NCBI GenBank assembly: GCA_936432065.2 | Contig: OW386293.2 | Span: forward strand, 44,115,923 to 44,179,922 | Reading direction: 5' to 3' | Source of the DNA: Rutpela maculata | Taxonomy: Eukaryota; Arthropoda; Insecta; Coleoptera; Cerambycidae | Length of the DNA: 64,000 bases | Shown here: piece after piece, positions 1 to 11,200 of the stretch | Layout of the letters: every line of letters starts with the position of its first letter | Numbering within the stretch: the stretch's first letter is position 1 | The notes under the pieces: generated by a model | Databases searched by the model: none | What the model was told of the DNA's origin: nothing | What the model saw: only the letters and a program-made list of their open reading frames with translations | Made by a program: the position numbers and the translations under genes

Positions 1-136
1 CTGGAGGATTTAAAATATTATATTATTAGAGTTCCATAAACAATTATTTCCATATACAAAATTTTTTCGTTGTGAGAGACTTGGATAGAAAATCTGGATG
101 TGGAATTAGTGATTCCGTCAGCGGTTTTTTATAATC
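1..136 (-). repeat. DINE/Helentron-like element, 5' end, cut by window edge
   Basis: This is the 5' end of the repeat family called R1 here; other copies lie at 5683-6372, 49079-49894, 61816-62513 and 62846-63535. Read on the minus strand it carries the shared start (ACCGCTG), then the subterminal block with CACATCCAG, then the TTGTATATGGAAA segment. The rest lies beyond base 1. The CCGCTGCC block is shortened compared with the other copies. Identity with the family is direct; the Helentron-associated class is inferred from fuller copies. Confidence 0.7.
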
Positions 137-878
137 AATTTTCTTAATGACATAATTAATTTTTTTAGGTTTAAAAATTTCATAAATATATATTATAATT
201 GAATATTTATAAAATTTACCTTTAAATTAATTAAAACTAATTTATAAAATATAAAAAAATATGTTATTAACATAATTAAATTTTTAACCTCATTTTTAAC
301 TTAATGATTATAAATTCAATAAATTTGATTATTATCTCGATTATTATTATTACCACTAATCGAACCGATCTCGGAACCGATTTTCTCTGGTTTATTTATT
401 ACTATCGAGATGGTTTGTCAGGAAATGTTGCTCGAAACGTTGTTATAGTGAATATGGAACGTGTAAGACAGAATAGGTCGTTATAAGCCAATATAGATGT
501 TTTTATGTTCTTGGCCGTTGATATCAAATTAACTTTATACGATCCTTAAATTTTCGAAATTTTTAAATGCAAATTACAAAATTACTGTGTCCTAATGTTT
601 TGGATTATTCACCATTGTCAGAGAAATTAATTAATATTATTAATTTTGTTTCCATTATTAATATTTTAGGTGTGTTTTGGTTGAGTGTTTTAATGCAACT
701 AAAAAACTAATAGACACCCGAAATGTAAACTAGTAGAAGCATTATACTCTTTGCCGATATATTGAGCTTTTTATATCATTGTTACACATTCTATAGGATA
801 CTCTCCGCAGTTTTCTTGTAGGTAAATAATGTCAGTTTTTCCTAAACTTTGTTGTGGACTCGGTTGTGAAAGAAAATA
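137..878. other. AT-rich stretch, nothing recognised
   Basis: No coding similarity, RNA gene or clear repeat structure was seen. The 60-residue open frame near 304-486 has no recognisable domain and low-complexity Ile-rich composition. Confidence 0.5.
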
Positions 879-889
879 TATATAAAAAA

Positions 890-1000
890 AAACTAAAGAA
901 AAAACATCCAACCTGTCTGGGATTCGAACACACGATCTTTATTGTAAGGCAAAACTTTAGACACTGTATCATCACACATTACTTCAAAAATGGGATGTCT
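890..1000 (-). repeat. tRNA-like fragment, possible SINE head
   Basis: On the minus strand there is a B-box-like block, GTGTTCGAATCCCAG (917-931). Before it is tRNA-like sequence resembling an anticodon arm (around GTTTTGCCTTACAAT), and after it an A/T-rich tail. The T-arm does not pair well, so a functional tRNA is unlikely. A decayed tRNA-derived SINE is the best guess; chance similarity is possible. Confidence 0.35.
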
Positions 1001-1139
1001 GTAATATGTACCTTTCGAGAATCATATTTCAACGCATTATACCGGGTGCCACAGGCGAGTGGCTCCCCCCCCCCCTCTATATTTTCTTTATTTTTTAACT
1101 ACCTGTAAAAATGGATTTTTGGACACAAAAAACGGTATG

Positions 1140-1205
1140 AGACCATTTCAGGTTTACCCGGAAATTACCGTAACTTTCGATTTTTAAATGGAACAACCTG
1201 TATAT
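1140..1205 (+). repeat. Dispersed CCGGAA / GGAACA-CTGTATA motif block
   Basis: A block with ACCCGGAAATTACCG followed about 25 bases later by AATGGAACAACCTGTATA. Two similar blocks occur in the same orientation at 25945-26003 and 26219-26300. It looks like the end of an interspersed element; the class is unknown. Confidence 0.45.
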
Positions 1206-1210
1206 ATTTA

Positions 1211-1320
1211 CTAGTGATGCAACGATTCTTACTTTTATGATTACGATTTCGATTACGATAATCATTAGTGATAATCGCCGATTACGAATACGATTACGAT
1301 TATCTAGAAAACTTTGTTAA
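1211..1320 (+). repeat. Degenerate GATTACGA repeat with hAT-like terminus
   Basis: The segment starts CTAGTGATGCAACGATT, which resembles hAT-superfamily terminal inverted repeats, and continues into a degenerate GATTAC/GATAAT hexamer run. A matching opposite end was not found, so the hAT label is only a resemblance. Confidence 0.3.
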
Positions 1321-1535
1321 ATTTTATAGTATAACAATAAAAAGCAATTGTTTTTATTAAAACTATTTTATTATTAATTACTAAAAGCAACCACTTGTTA
1401 TATAAAGTCAGTTTACTATTAATGTTCTCAAATTAAGGGATTAAACTAAATAATGTAAATGAAGATGCCCCACTTAAAAATCTTGGTAGATAAAATAAAA
1501 CTGAACTGGAAATTATTACCACTCAAGCCAAGATT

Positions 1536-2115
1536 GTGCAAAAACCCACCTTCTTTAGAAAAAGACGACCCACTGGGTACTTAAGTGGGTTTTTCTGGGT
1601 AATTGTGGTTTATACTGGGTTTTTATGAAACAAATTTCCCGTCTAATTTCCCACCTTTCATTCGGCGTTGCTTTGACAATATAGCGTGTGACAACATCTG
1701 GACTGTGTTGGATATATTCTCATATTCTCAGTTATGAAAACGTAGTAAATATGTGGGTTTTTTTTTTAAATTGCATAGTTGCATAGTTGTCCCACTTCTA
1801 GTGCCGCAGTAGAAATAATTTTTCCTACATTCGGCCATATTTGGAGCAAACTAAGGAATAAGCTTGGAGCTGAAAAGGCGTCAAAACTATTTAAGTTTAT
1901 TATTTACTTGTTTTATTGTTTACTAATATACTGACACGTTACATTTTTGTTATTGTTTTGTGAGTAAGTATTTGTGAGGCAAAAATATAATTTTTTATAT
2001 AATTGCTTCTTTTTTCCTGCAAAAAAAAAACGAAAATCAAACAAAAACCCAGATGGGTTTTTCTAAAATCAAAAACCCACAAAAACCACCCATTTTTATG
2101 CCAACCCTGGGCAAG
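1536..2115. repeat. Element with clustered GGGTTTTT / AAAACCCA motifs at both ends
   Basis: Motifs such as AAAAACCCACC, GACCCACTGGG, AGTGGGTTTTTCTGGG cluster at 1540-1630 and recur in inverted form at 2040-2105. Arrays of short subterminal motifs in opposite orientation are typical of non-autonomous DNA transposons such as hAT. No coding content was seen. Edges are approximate. Confidence 0.4.
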
Positions 2116-2184
2116 CATGTAACCATATAAAACAAAAATCAATACTTAATTCTAGGATTGTTCGACCCAACCTATTTCTCCTAG

Positions 2185-2699
2185 CAGTGGCGGTGTGGCC
2201 AGGTCGGCTAGTCGGCAAATGCCGACTGGGCCCTAGGGTCGCGTCTAATGAGGGGCCATGCTTATCAAAAAAAATTTGGTACGGGAAAATTTTTTTTTAG
2301 ATTTCTCTTTCTCTGCACGTTAAAAAATTTTTTTTCGGATTTCTCTCCCCCGGTCATCAAACATTTTTGTCGGATTTCTTCCCCCTGCTCATTAGAAAAA
2401 TTTTGGGACGAACAAAATTTTTTTCGGATTTTTTTCCCCCGCTCATCAAAAAAAATTTGGGACGGCGACGTCTAGATACATGCGAAGCAAAAATATTCAA
2501 ATCGCTGACGAACTGAGTTTGAATGTTTATTGTAAAATGCTGACTAATCCCTAGACACCCAATTTTCGCAAATACTTTTTCAAAATTTTTTAGGGGTCGT
2601 TAGGGGAGTGCTTCTCTAGATGTTAGTTTCCATATTTCATATGGGTCCCATGCGCCACAGACGAGAAAAAAATTATTGAAATTTTACCAGCCGCCACTG
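2185..2699. mobile_element. Small TIR element, ends CAGTGGCGG
   Basis: CAGTGGCGG at 2185-2193 is matched in inverted orientation by CCGCCACTG at 2691-2699, giving a 515-bp unit without coding capacity. It lies just upstream of the broken pogo transposase. The target duplication is unclear. The interior holds the tandem repeat listed separately. A MITE-like DNA transposon is the natural reading; the superfamily cannot be assigned from a 9-bp TIR. Confidence 0.5.
2262..2465 (+). repeat. Minisatellite, unit about 55-60 bp
   Basis: Three to four diverged units built on CGGATTTCT, a C-rich block, then CTCATCAAAAAAAATTTGGGACGG. It sits inside the CAGTGGCGG element. An open frame across it is only repeat translation. 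Confidence 0.6.
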
Positions 2700-2794
2700 T
2701 CCACCACTGATAATATTTAAAGCCAAAAATATCTGAAATGAGTGGCTTCCTAAAACAGAAATATTTCCAAGAAAGTCTATGCTCCAATGACTGA

Positions 2795-4210
2795 ATGAAG
2801 TCAGACATATTCCGTAACTACTTTGAAAAAAGTTTGATTTCTTCTCTTGGTGACAGTCGTCCAGTTATAATAATCTATGATGGCCATAGCACTCATGTGA
2901 CTACCAATATCATAGAACTTGCAATCAGGGAACAAATTACCATCTTAAAACTGACCCCGCATACAAGCCATTTGTTACAGCCACTTAACTTGGCAGTATT
3001 TAAGCCTCTAAAGGATATGTGGGATGCTAAATTGGTATCCTGACAACGTAAGAATGCGAGGTATAAAGTTCCAAAGATGCAGTTTTCTACTATGGTGGCA
3101 GAAACTTGCATAGATTTGAAGATTGATGATATTAGTGGCTTTAAGAAAGCAGGCATGGTACCTTTCAATGATGAAGTAATTCCAGAAGATAAATTCGAAC
3201 CTTCTGCGTTATTACGTTGGAAACAGCAGAAGGCAGTCATCAACCCGCAACCACCTTTTTACGATCATGGCCAACCAAATGCAGAAGGTGAGCAGCCGTT
3301 AGTCAATTTAAATGAACAGCCAGTTGCCCCCGAACATATGCAGCTAAATGCAGACGGTGAACAACTATTAGTTGTTTTAAATGAACAACAACCTCCTCTC
3401 GATTATAGGTAGCCAAATGCACAAGCTGGACAACTGCTAGAAGATTTAAATGAACAACCACCTAATCCTGTTCCATCAACTTCTTACTCTCTGCAAGTAT
3501 CCTTTGAAGATCTTCTGCAGACAATTAAGCAAACAAAACAACCCCTAGCTAAAAAAAAAACGCAAGAATTGCTCCTGGTGCTGAAGTCATTACGTCACCG
3601 GAAGCTGTGGCCAGAATGTAAGCAATAGAGAAAGAGAAAGCTTCAAAGAAGAAGGAAAAAGCTTTGAATAAGATGAAGAGAGATTCAAAGAAGAAGAGAA
3701 CTTAAAAAAACCAAGACAGACTAAGAAACCCATGACGCCACCGGCTAGTTCATCAAATGATGAAGAAGAACTTTCTTACGTTGACACTGATGATGACATG
3801 GACGCTGAAAGCGATCTTAATGAAGTTGAAGATGAAAATCAAGAACAATCAAGCACAGGAACATACATAGACAAATGGATAATTGTCAAATATAGCACCA
3901 AGAAAACAACACGACATCATGTAGGACAGGCTTCATTTAACTATTTAAGTATCAATGTCTTACTGACTTTTATCATTTTCAGGTTACCAACAAAATTAAT
4001 AACGATGAATGGACCGTAAAATTCACAAAACGTAATCACGGCAAACTTTTTTGGCCAGAATTGGAAGATGTAGATAATATAGCTAACATAGATATTATTA
4101 AGGTTTTGCCTGATCCAAAATTAGATCGTCCTGGAGATGCTTGGACTTTCGACTTTGACTTACTTAGTCACATGAGAATATATTATGGACTTTATGTTTC
4201 TGTTATTTGA
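2795..4210 (+). pseudogene. pogo/Tigger-like transposase remnant (DDE_1 domain and C-terminal tail)
   Basis: Encodes the C-terminal half of a pogo-family transposase, the nuclear cut-and-paste enzyme of IS630/Tc1/pogo elements. Visible landmarks are YDGHSTHV (second catalytic Asp), then TPHTSHLLQPLN, the normal position of the third Asp: family proteins have LQPLD, here Asp is Asn. Next comes a Glu/Asn-rich linker with three diverged repeats around NADGEQLL and LNEQP. The acidic stretch DEEELSYVDTDDD is followed by the family tail with FWPELEDVDNI. Lesions are a stop at 3041-3043, a stop at 3410-3412, a frameshift in the A-run near 3550 and later stops. The DNA-binding N-terminus is absent; the CAGTGGCGG element lies directly upstream. 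A related copy is at 22041-23629. Confidence 0.85.
3930..3982 (+). other. Candidate 53-nt intron in the pogo remnant
   Basis: The acidic segment ends in codons for HHVGQ at 3929 and the tail restarts at 3983 with VTNK in a consistent phase, matching the continuous order seen in this protein family. The gap ends in TTTTCAG, a good acceptor. It begins with GC, so it would be a GC-AG intron or a GT donor mutated to GC. Confidence 0.45.
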
Positions 4211-4432
4211 AATGTAAATATAATATTTTCAGTTTATTGAGAATGTTTAATGAAATATTTTTTTAATGTTTTGAACTTTTCTCTCGATTCCTCGTACAAT
4301 ATAGTTTGTAACTTTTGAACAAACCAATTAATTTCAAATCTGCAAAGTGCAAAAAATAGTAAAAATTGTAATTAAAACGACCTTGCCTCCTAACAATTTC
4401 AGTAGATTTCATGATTCTTTAACAGTCAAATA

Positions 4433-4667
4433 CGCACTTGCCCCTAAATTCGGGGTAAGTGCGCCCTCCTGTCACTTTTTTTTAAAGTGTGGTTGTAGTG
4501 CGTTAGCCATTGATTAGGGTTTATTTATTTATAGATTTGTTCGCCCAATGTACCAACAAAGAAATACTCAAAATTTGAAAACTATATGATAAAACAAAAA
4601 TCCCACAATTGTCAACAAATAATGTCAACTGTCCAAAAACCGGCGTGCACTTGCTCCACTTTACCTA
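4433..4667. repeat. Hairpin and probable 3' terminus of the pogo element
   Basis: CGCACTTGCCCC (4433-4444) pairs with GGGGTAAGTGCG (4452-4463) with one mismatch. The segment ends with GTGCACTTGCTCCACTTTACC followed by TA at 4666-4667. The other pogo copy begins similarly (TA, then GGGGAGGGTGGGGCACATTTG at 21671), which fits pogo TIRs with TA targets. Confidence 0.45.
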
Positions 4668-5465
4668 CCACTTATTTAATCCCTTCAAATTAGTCAAAAA
4701 ATCGTTGTTTTATGGAAAATATTTCCACAGTTATGAGACTTGTAAACAGTGAAGTATTTGGGTTGTCTGAACATGATTTTCACCCCCCGCCCTTCTAAAA
4801 AAGAAGTATATACATATATATGAATTTTAGCGTTTTTTTCGCCTTTTTATCTATTTTGAGGAAAAATTGTGCATTTTGGTCGAGATTTTGGTGAAAAATA
4901 TCAAGAGAGTAAAGTTGTAGAGCATAAAATTTTCTGTAAATTTTGTCTCTACTTTTATGAGCCAAAATTATGTATTTTTATGAAAAATTACATAAAAAAA
5001 TTATTATATTATTATTATTCTATACAGGAATAGAATATATTTTTTTGCCAAAATTTAATTACGCATCTATAATAATAATTATTATCATAATAATTATGCT
5101 GATCAATAATATTGCATTAGTTTTTCAACAAAACAAAAAATGCCTAATATGATTTCTCGAAAAATCGACCCTTTTCTTCTTAATAAAAATACACGCCACT
5201 GACTGAAATAAGTTTTGTTTTACTGAGAAAGAAATATTAAAGATCTTTGATACCGATCCAAATTTGGTTGAAATTGGCCAATAACTGAGTTACGAAGGTG
5301 TTTCCACTTGAAATGGGCCACACTGTATATAAATATTAAAAATTTAAAGAAACTTAACATAAATACCAAAAGCAACTGGGGAACAACTAGACAAACAAAG
5401 AAACCTTATATAACATGTCTAAAGCCCATAGTTTTGGAGAGAACAAAAAATTACTGAAAGCAAGA
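4668..5465. other. AT-rich stretch, nothing recognised
   Basis: Contains short ATT/ATA-rich simple sequence near 5070-5100. No coding similarity or repeat boundary was seen. Confidence 0.5.
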
Positions 5466-5648
5466 TTTCCTGAGATTTCCTCGGATTTCCTCGAATTTCC
5501 TTCAGATTTCCTAAGATTTCTTGGGATTTCCTCGGACTTCCCCGGACTTCCTCGGACTTCCCCGGACTTCCTCGGATTTCCCCGGACTTCCTCGGACTTC
5601 CTCGGACTTCCCCGGACTTCCTTGGGACTTCCTCGGACTTCCTTCTAG
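5466..5648 (+). repeat. 10-bp minisatellite (TTCCTCGGAC)
   Basis: About 18 diverged copies of a decamer alternating TTCCTCGGAC and TTCCCCGGAC, best preserved at 5530-5640. The open frames on both strands across it are repeat translation. It abuts the 3' end of the next R1 copy. Confidence 0.9.
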
Positions 5649-5682
5649 GTGTACACCAGATTTCCTTCGCGGTTGACCCCTC

Positions 5683-6372
5683 GAGTGGAAGTATAGTAAC
5701 GACAAAAAAATTAAAAAAAATTTTTTTTGTTCAAATAGGCTTAGAATGTCACGAAACGTCGAGATTTTAAGTTTGAGAGAAAAAAAAATGTCTGTCTGTC
5801 GGTCTGTCTGCCTGTCTGTCTGTAACTTTTTTTGTGCGCACGTTTACTCTGGAACCGTTTGAGATATTGACTTGAAATTTGGTACACGTATGTACTTTAG
5901 CGAGATCTAGAACTAGATTATATTTTCATCTTGTTCCGTCGAAGGGTTGGGGGGTAAATTTGGGGAAAATAGGTAAATTAAGCAGGTAAGAATCCATAAA
6001 ATTGGTATTTAGTATATACAAGAGAAGCTGAGGTCTCAAAAAAAATTTTAGCATTAGCCACCCCCATTACCACCCCCACCCCATTATTAAAGGGGATGAA
6101 AAAAAATTGTGAATTAGGGTGTATACAAGAACCAGAAACCTTAAAATGTTTTTTACTTCATCCACCCCCACTACCACCCCCTATCACCATCCCCACCCCG
6201 CTACCGATGTGGGGTACCATTTTATGGGTTTTTGGGGTAGAGGATTTCAAATATTACGTTATTAATGTTCCATAAACAATTATTTCCACATACAAAATTT
6301 TTTCGTTGTGAGTGACTTAGATAAAAAATCTGGATGTGGAAGTAGTGATTCCTTGGGCAGCGGTTTTTTTTA
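5683..6372 (-). mobile_element. DINE/Helentron-like non-autonomous element (R1), nearly full copy
   Basis: Read on the minus strand: ACCGCTGCCCAAGGAATCAC, then the subterminal block TACTTCCACATCCAG, a G-rich GGGGTGG/GGTAATGGGGG region, a conserved AT-rich body, an internal TGTC/GACA microsatellite, and the 3' end GTCGTTACTATACTTCCAC. The last bases of the terminal hairpin seen in other copies (ACTTCCAC-TGGAT-GTGGAAGT) are replaced by the flanking sequence here. No open frame is shared between copies. A 5' subterminal repeat inverted relative to a 3' stem-loop, with an internal tandem block, matches Helentron-associated (DINE-1 type) elements; this class is inferred. Confidence 0.6.
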
Positions 6373-6424
6373 TTTCGAACTAACTCCGAAAATTCAAATT
6401 CAAAAAGTTTTGTTAACATTTTAG

Positions 6425-6539
6425 TTACAAAAAATGCGCCCGAGTTGGAACCCGGTTCAGAGCCGGCCACACCACCACGGCGCGCAACGCCCTGGTAGAT
6501 GGGTGGCCGGGTGGGGCAGGTCCAGCCTCGGCTAGAACG
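6425..6539 (+). other. GC-rich patch with splice-like borders: weak exon or tRNA-like SINE candidate
   Basis: A GC-rich island in very AT-rich DNA. On plus it is preceded by ACATTTTAG and followed by GTAAGTAAAATA, a strong donor. One frame is open across it (YKKCARVGTRF...SART, 38 codons after one base). On minus it contains GGTTCCAACTCGGG, which resembles a B box, and TGGTGTGGCCGG, which resembles an A box, so a decayed tRNA-derived SINE is an equal alternative. No domain is recognised. Confidence 0.25.
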
Positions 6540-6914
6540 GTAAGTAAAATAGGTGGAGGTTAGGGCTCCTGTCTTAATAAGAAATAAAACTTAAACCTAA
6601 CAATTTATTGAAAAATAATCATGAACGATTTTAAAATACTTAGAACTACTTAGAAATAAATAGAAATTGGCGAATTTTTGTTTAAGCGCGCACACGCGCA
6701 CTGTTTTAAGAGGTCGGGTTACTAGTACGGGATAAAGTCAATGAAAAAACCCGTTCGAACAAATGAAAGTTATGATTTAAAAGGTTTTGATTAACTCCCA
6801 CCGTTTCGAAAATATCTGCGAAAAATAGCAAAAAACAGCTTACATTTCGGAGCCGAAAAAATTGCAAAAACGTGCAATCTTGACACGTTCATATTTTTTG
6901 AAAAACACCATTGG
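6540..6914. other. Nothing recognised
   Basis: AT-rich sequence with one short GC-rich run near 6690 (GCGCGCACACGCGCAC). No coding or repeat signal was seen. Confidence 0.4.
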
Positions 6915-7060
6915 GACGGCCGTACGATGTCGCGACGTAAAGAAGAATTCTTCCAGATAAACCTGATCGTGAATTGCACGGCGAAATTCGAAAATTCTGC
7001 TCGACACGAACGAATCAAAAGTAGTATTTTGTGACATTTCAGAATATTGAAGATGTTTTT
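6915..7060 (+). repeat. Interspersed repeat R2, copy 1
   Basis: The block from CGTACGATGTCGCGACGTAA through CACGAACGAATC recurs in the same orientation at 33585-33730. Shared landmarks in order are GATGTCGCGACGTAAAGA, AAACCTGATCGT, TCGCAC/TTGCAC and CACGAACGAATC. It is non-coding; the class is unknown. Confidence 0.6.
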
Positions 7061-7384
7061 CCAATGAATTTTAGGTTAGGTTGTGTTCACTGCTAGTTGT
7101 TTCTGACAAATGAGCATGCGAAAGCAGAATCGGTGTCGCTTGACGCCGCCATCCTACTTTCACCCTCTGACGTCACGTATCAGGGTAAAATCTTGCAGAT
7201 TTTAATCGCTTATATTTCTGGAAGATTTTTTTTTTTTAATTTTTTTGTTGTCTATGGGGTTTTTAATGATGTTAGTTTACGATTTTGAGTATTTTAATTC
7301 AATTTTATTTTTTGGGCAAGTTTCCTATTGCCGCATGGTTACAGGTACTGACCCCACTATATTGCATATAGTGTATAGTTAGTA
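7061..7384. other. Nothing recognised
   Basis: Contains a poly-T run (about 7225-7240) and no recognisable gene. Confidence 0.4.
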
Positions 7385-7949
7385 AGGAGTCGGATAGTAT
7401 GCAAAATCGTGTTAAAGTTATGAAACCTATTCCTCCCACCGTTTTCGAGGGTGCTGAACACGAATAACAGGATGAACAAAGCTTTCAGTCATGCGTACCT
7501 CTGAAACGACCAACCCCCCCCCCTTTTTTTTTGCTTATTTCTCATATGACAGCTTGGCATCGACTATTTTTACAGCGATTCTTTGTTTTTTCATGGGGAT
7601 ATAACAGATGGTGAAAGGTTATATCAAAAACAATTTTCCACCCCGGGGTTGCACTGACAGATAGATTCCACCCCTGAGGGCGATTGCGGTCTACTACCTG
7701 ACATTACCTTTCACCATCTATAATATCCCCATGAAAAAACAAAGAATCCCTGCAACAATAATTCTATGCCAAGCTGTCATATGAGAAATAAGCAAATTGG
7801 GATGGTTTTTGGCCGTTTCAGAGAGTGTGCATGACTAAGAACTGTTTTCACCCTGTTATTCGTGTTTAGCACTCTCGAAAACGACGGGGCGAAATATGTT
7901 TCATAACTTAGTACGATTTTGCTTTTCTTCGAGAAAATCCCGACTCCTC
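7385..7949. mobile_element. Long palindrome P1 (about 0.57 kb)
   Basis: The arms are imperfect inverted repeats. GGAGTCGG near 7385 pairs with CCCGACTCC near 7940; TTTCATGGGGATAT at 7589-7602 pairs with ATATCCCCATGAAA at 7722-7735. The short centre lies near 7640-7690. No coding content. It is a non-autonomous foldback-type element. Confidence 0.7.
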
Positions 7950-8223
7950 ACTTCCACTAATAGCATTTAAGAATATTTTATAATTTCTATATTATTTGAG
8001 AATTTTCACATATGTTTACATTATATTACTATTAGTACATAAAAGTTCCCTTTGTAATTTTATTGCATCCTCTAGTGATAATAAATCAGATCTCTTGGAT
8101 ATTAGCCAAGTCTGCATTAGCTGTAATATTAAGTAACCAATCATAAATATCGCCCCAGCTCAAATTGGTGGCGCGACATCTTACGTTTTAAATAATAGAA
8201 ATTACGTTTTAAATGATAAATAG

Positions 8224-11200
8224 ACAGGGTGAACCATTAATAATAGGCCATAGTTCCGGGTAGATTATTTGGACCAAAATATGAGGATATAACCAAACAT
8301 GCTTTAGTAAAGAGTTGCTGTGGAAAAAGATACAGGGTGTCAAAATTGTAATTTTTTTTTCTTTTTTTTTGCAATATCTCAACTAACTATTTTTTTACGA
8401 AACGTAGTGGCACATTTAACTAGAAAATCTCATGCAGGAGTCATTTCTACCTAAAGAAGGTACGCTTGATAGAACTTGATAATTCCGCCCGTTTTCGAGA
8501 AAACTGCCACAGAGATCTTAAAAATTCTATGAAAACAAACTCAATTTGAAAAGGACAAATTGTATTTATTAAAAAGTTTGCTTTGGTGACGTCTTAGTTC
8601 AGTCATTTACGTACAATTTCATTAGTTTGTAGGCTATTGTCTATGTACAAAAAAAGGGGGTTGAAAGGAACTAAAACGTTAAAGGGTTTTTATTATTTCT
8701 TATGTTCAATTGACCCCAAGATATGAAAAAACCGCGGAGTGCTACCATTTAAAGTGGTGCGTTTTTGAGATCGAAGTAAAAAGGTCCACTTTTCATTTTT
8801 TTTTTGCTCGAAAACTATGAATTTTTTCTATAAACACGTCAATAGAAAAGTGTGTAGAGAATTAAATTTCCAATCGAAATGGCACCTTCAGAAGTCAAAA
8901 AATGCAATTTTTTATCTTTTTTTCATTTTTCGGGTACATTTAGGTATAGACATTGCTGCATAACAAAAAAAGCTGGCATTTTACCAGTTAAAATGAGATT
9001 TTGTAAACAGTTTTACGATTAATAGTGACCGAGATATAGCGTTTCAAAGTTTGCAACTTTTAACTTTTTTGCTAATTTTTACTATTTTTTTTCAAATTTC
9101 GTCCTGTAACTTTTTTCTGAGTGAATTTAGGTGTAGACATTATTATATTAAAGTGAAAGCTGACTTTACGCCCGTTGAAATTGTGGCTGGTAAAAGTCTC
9201 TACAACAAATAGAAACCTAGATACAGCGTTTCGAAGAGTGTTACTTTTATTAACTTTCTTCCAATTTTTACGTTCTTTTTTAAATTTCGGCCTATAGCTT
9301 ATTTGTCAAATGTTTTAAGTACAGATATTGCTACACTGAATGACCTCGCAGCATTCTTGTTTAAATGGTCTGCAATAGAAGTTTAACCCATCTTAAAGTA
9401 TTGTTTTTTCTCCTTATTATCCTTATCCATTTTTTGTATTTCCGGCCTCAGAAAATTAGCTTACTGGCACATTTCGTGATGATATCATGTAGACGGAATT
9501 AAGATACCTATAAGATATGCATGCATCATGGTTTAAGAACTTACTTGCAAATGCAACATTGGAAAGGAAATATTGTAAATCCTCTCATCTGGGGTTGAAA
9601 AAGTTCAAAAAATGGACTAGTACCAATTTTGACAAATAAACCTCCCGCACCACAAGTTTTGCTGGAAAAAATAGCCTGTAAATGCACCAAAGGATACAGA
9701 GGAAACTGTGGTTGCAGGAAATTGAGAATGAATTGCTCCATTTTTTGCAAAGAATGTATGGGAATGAACTGTGAAAACGCTGATGTACCTCAAATAACGG
9801 AAGACGATGTTTACATAGATGCCGATGAAGAAATCGACTTTGATTTTGAAAATATGTTAAATCCAGCATTTGAATAATTTCATAATGTAAGTTATTAATC
9901 TAAGTTATTTGAACAAAAAAAAAAAACACGTGATATAATAAACTTCAGAAGTGGAAAAATGTAAAAAGTTATTTTTTAAGTACAATAATCTACTATATCT
10001 AGACTGTATCTTGGTTACAATTGATCACATAAACTTCTATTGCAGACTATTTAAACAAGAATGCTGCGAGTACATTCCATGTAGCAATATCTGTATTTGA
10101 CAAATAAGTTATAGGCCGAAATTTAAAAAAGAACGTAAAAATTGGAAGAAAGTTAATAAAAGTAACACTCTTCGAAACGCATATCTAGGTTTCTATTTGT
10201 CGTAGAGACTTTTACCAGCCACCATTTCAACGGGCGTAAAGTCAGCTTTCACTTTATTATAATAATGTCTACACCTAAATTCACTCAGAAAAAAGTTACA
10301 GGACGAAATTTGAAAAAAATAGTAAAAATTAGCAAAAAAAGTTAAAAGTTGCAAACTTTGAAACGCTATATCTCGGTCACTATTAATCGTAAAACTGTTT
10401 ACTAAATCTCATTTTAACGGGTAAAATGCCAGCTTTTTTTGTTATGCAGCAATGTCTATGCCTAAATGTACCCGAAAAATAGTTACAGGCTAAAATAAAA
10501 AAATATAAAAAATTGCATTTTTTCTTTTTTTTTTGTTTCGTTTTTTGGACGCATTTTTGTAAAAAAGAAAATTTTTGACTTCTGAAGGTGCCATTTCGAT
10601 TGGAAACTTAAATCTCTACACACTTTTCTATTGACGGGTTTATAGAAAAAAATCATGGTTTTCGAGCAAAAAAAATATGAAAAGTGGACCTTTTTACTTC
10701 GATCTCAAAAACGTACCAATTTAAATGGTAGCACTCCGCGGTTTTTTCATATCTTGGGGTCAATTGAACATAAGAAATAATAAAAACCCTTTAACGTTTT
10801 AGTTCCTTTCTACAGTACATGGACAATAGACTAATATACAATTTGTCCTTTTCAAATTGAGTTTGTTTTTTATTGCGGCAGTTTTCTCGAAAACGGTTGA
10901 AATTATCAAGCTCTATCAAGTGTACTTCTTTTTACGTATAAATGAGATGCATGAGATTTTCTAGTCAAAAGTGCCACAACGTTTCGTAAAAAAAAAAGAG
11001 AAAAATTATTCATCACCAGGTGTAGCTCATGAGGGGCCCTCCATGGGCTGGCGTAATGTGATAGGTACATAAATTATTGTTTCTTAGCTTAAAAAATGTC
11101 TCCTTACCAAATGGGAGAAGATCGTCAAGAGGTAGTTGAGATGTTGCAAAAAAATTTTTAAAAAAATTGCAATTTTGACATCCTGCATCTTTTTCCACAG

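Noticed and set aside
2248..2475. 75-codon Phe/Ser-rich frame
   Set aside because: Translation of the 55-60 bp tandem repeat inside the CAGTGGCGG element.
5466..5648. Decamer array as a CRISPR-like array
   Set aside because: Units are 10 bp, contiguous, with no spacers, in a eukaryotic TE context.
5415..5705. Open frames on both strands of the decamer array
   Set aside because: They exist because a 10-bp repeat free of stop codons is open in several frames; composition is purely repetitive.
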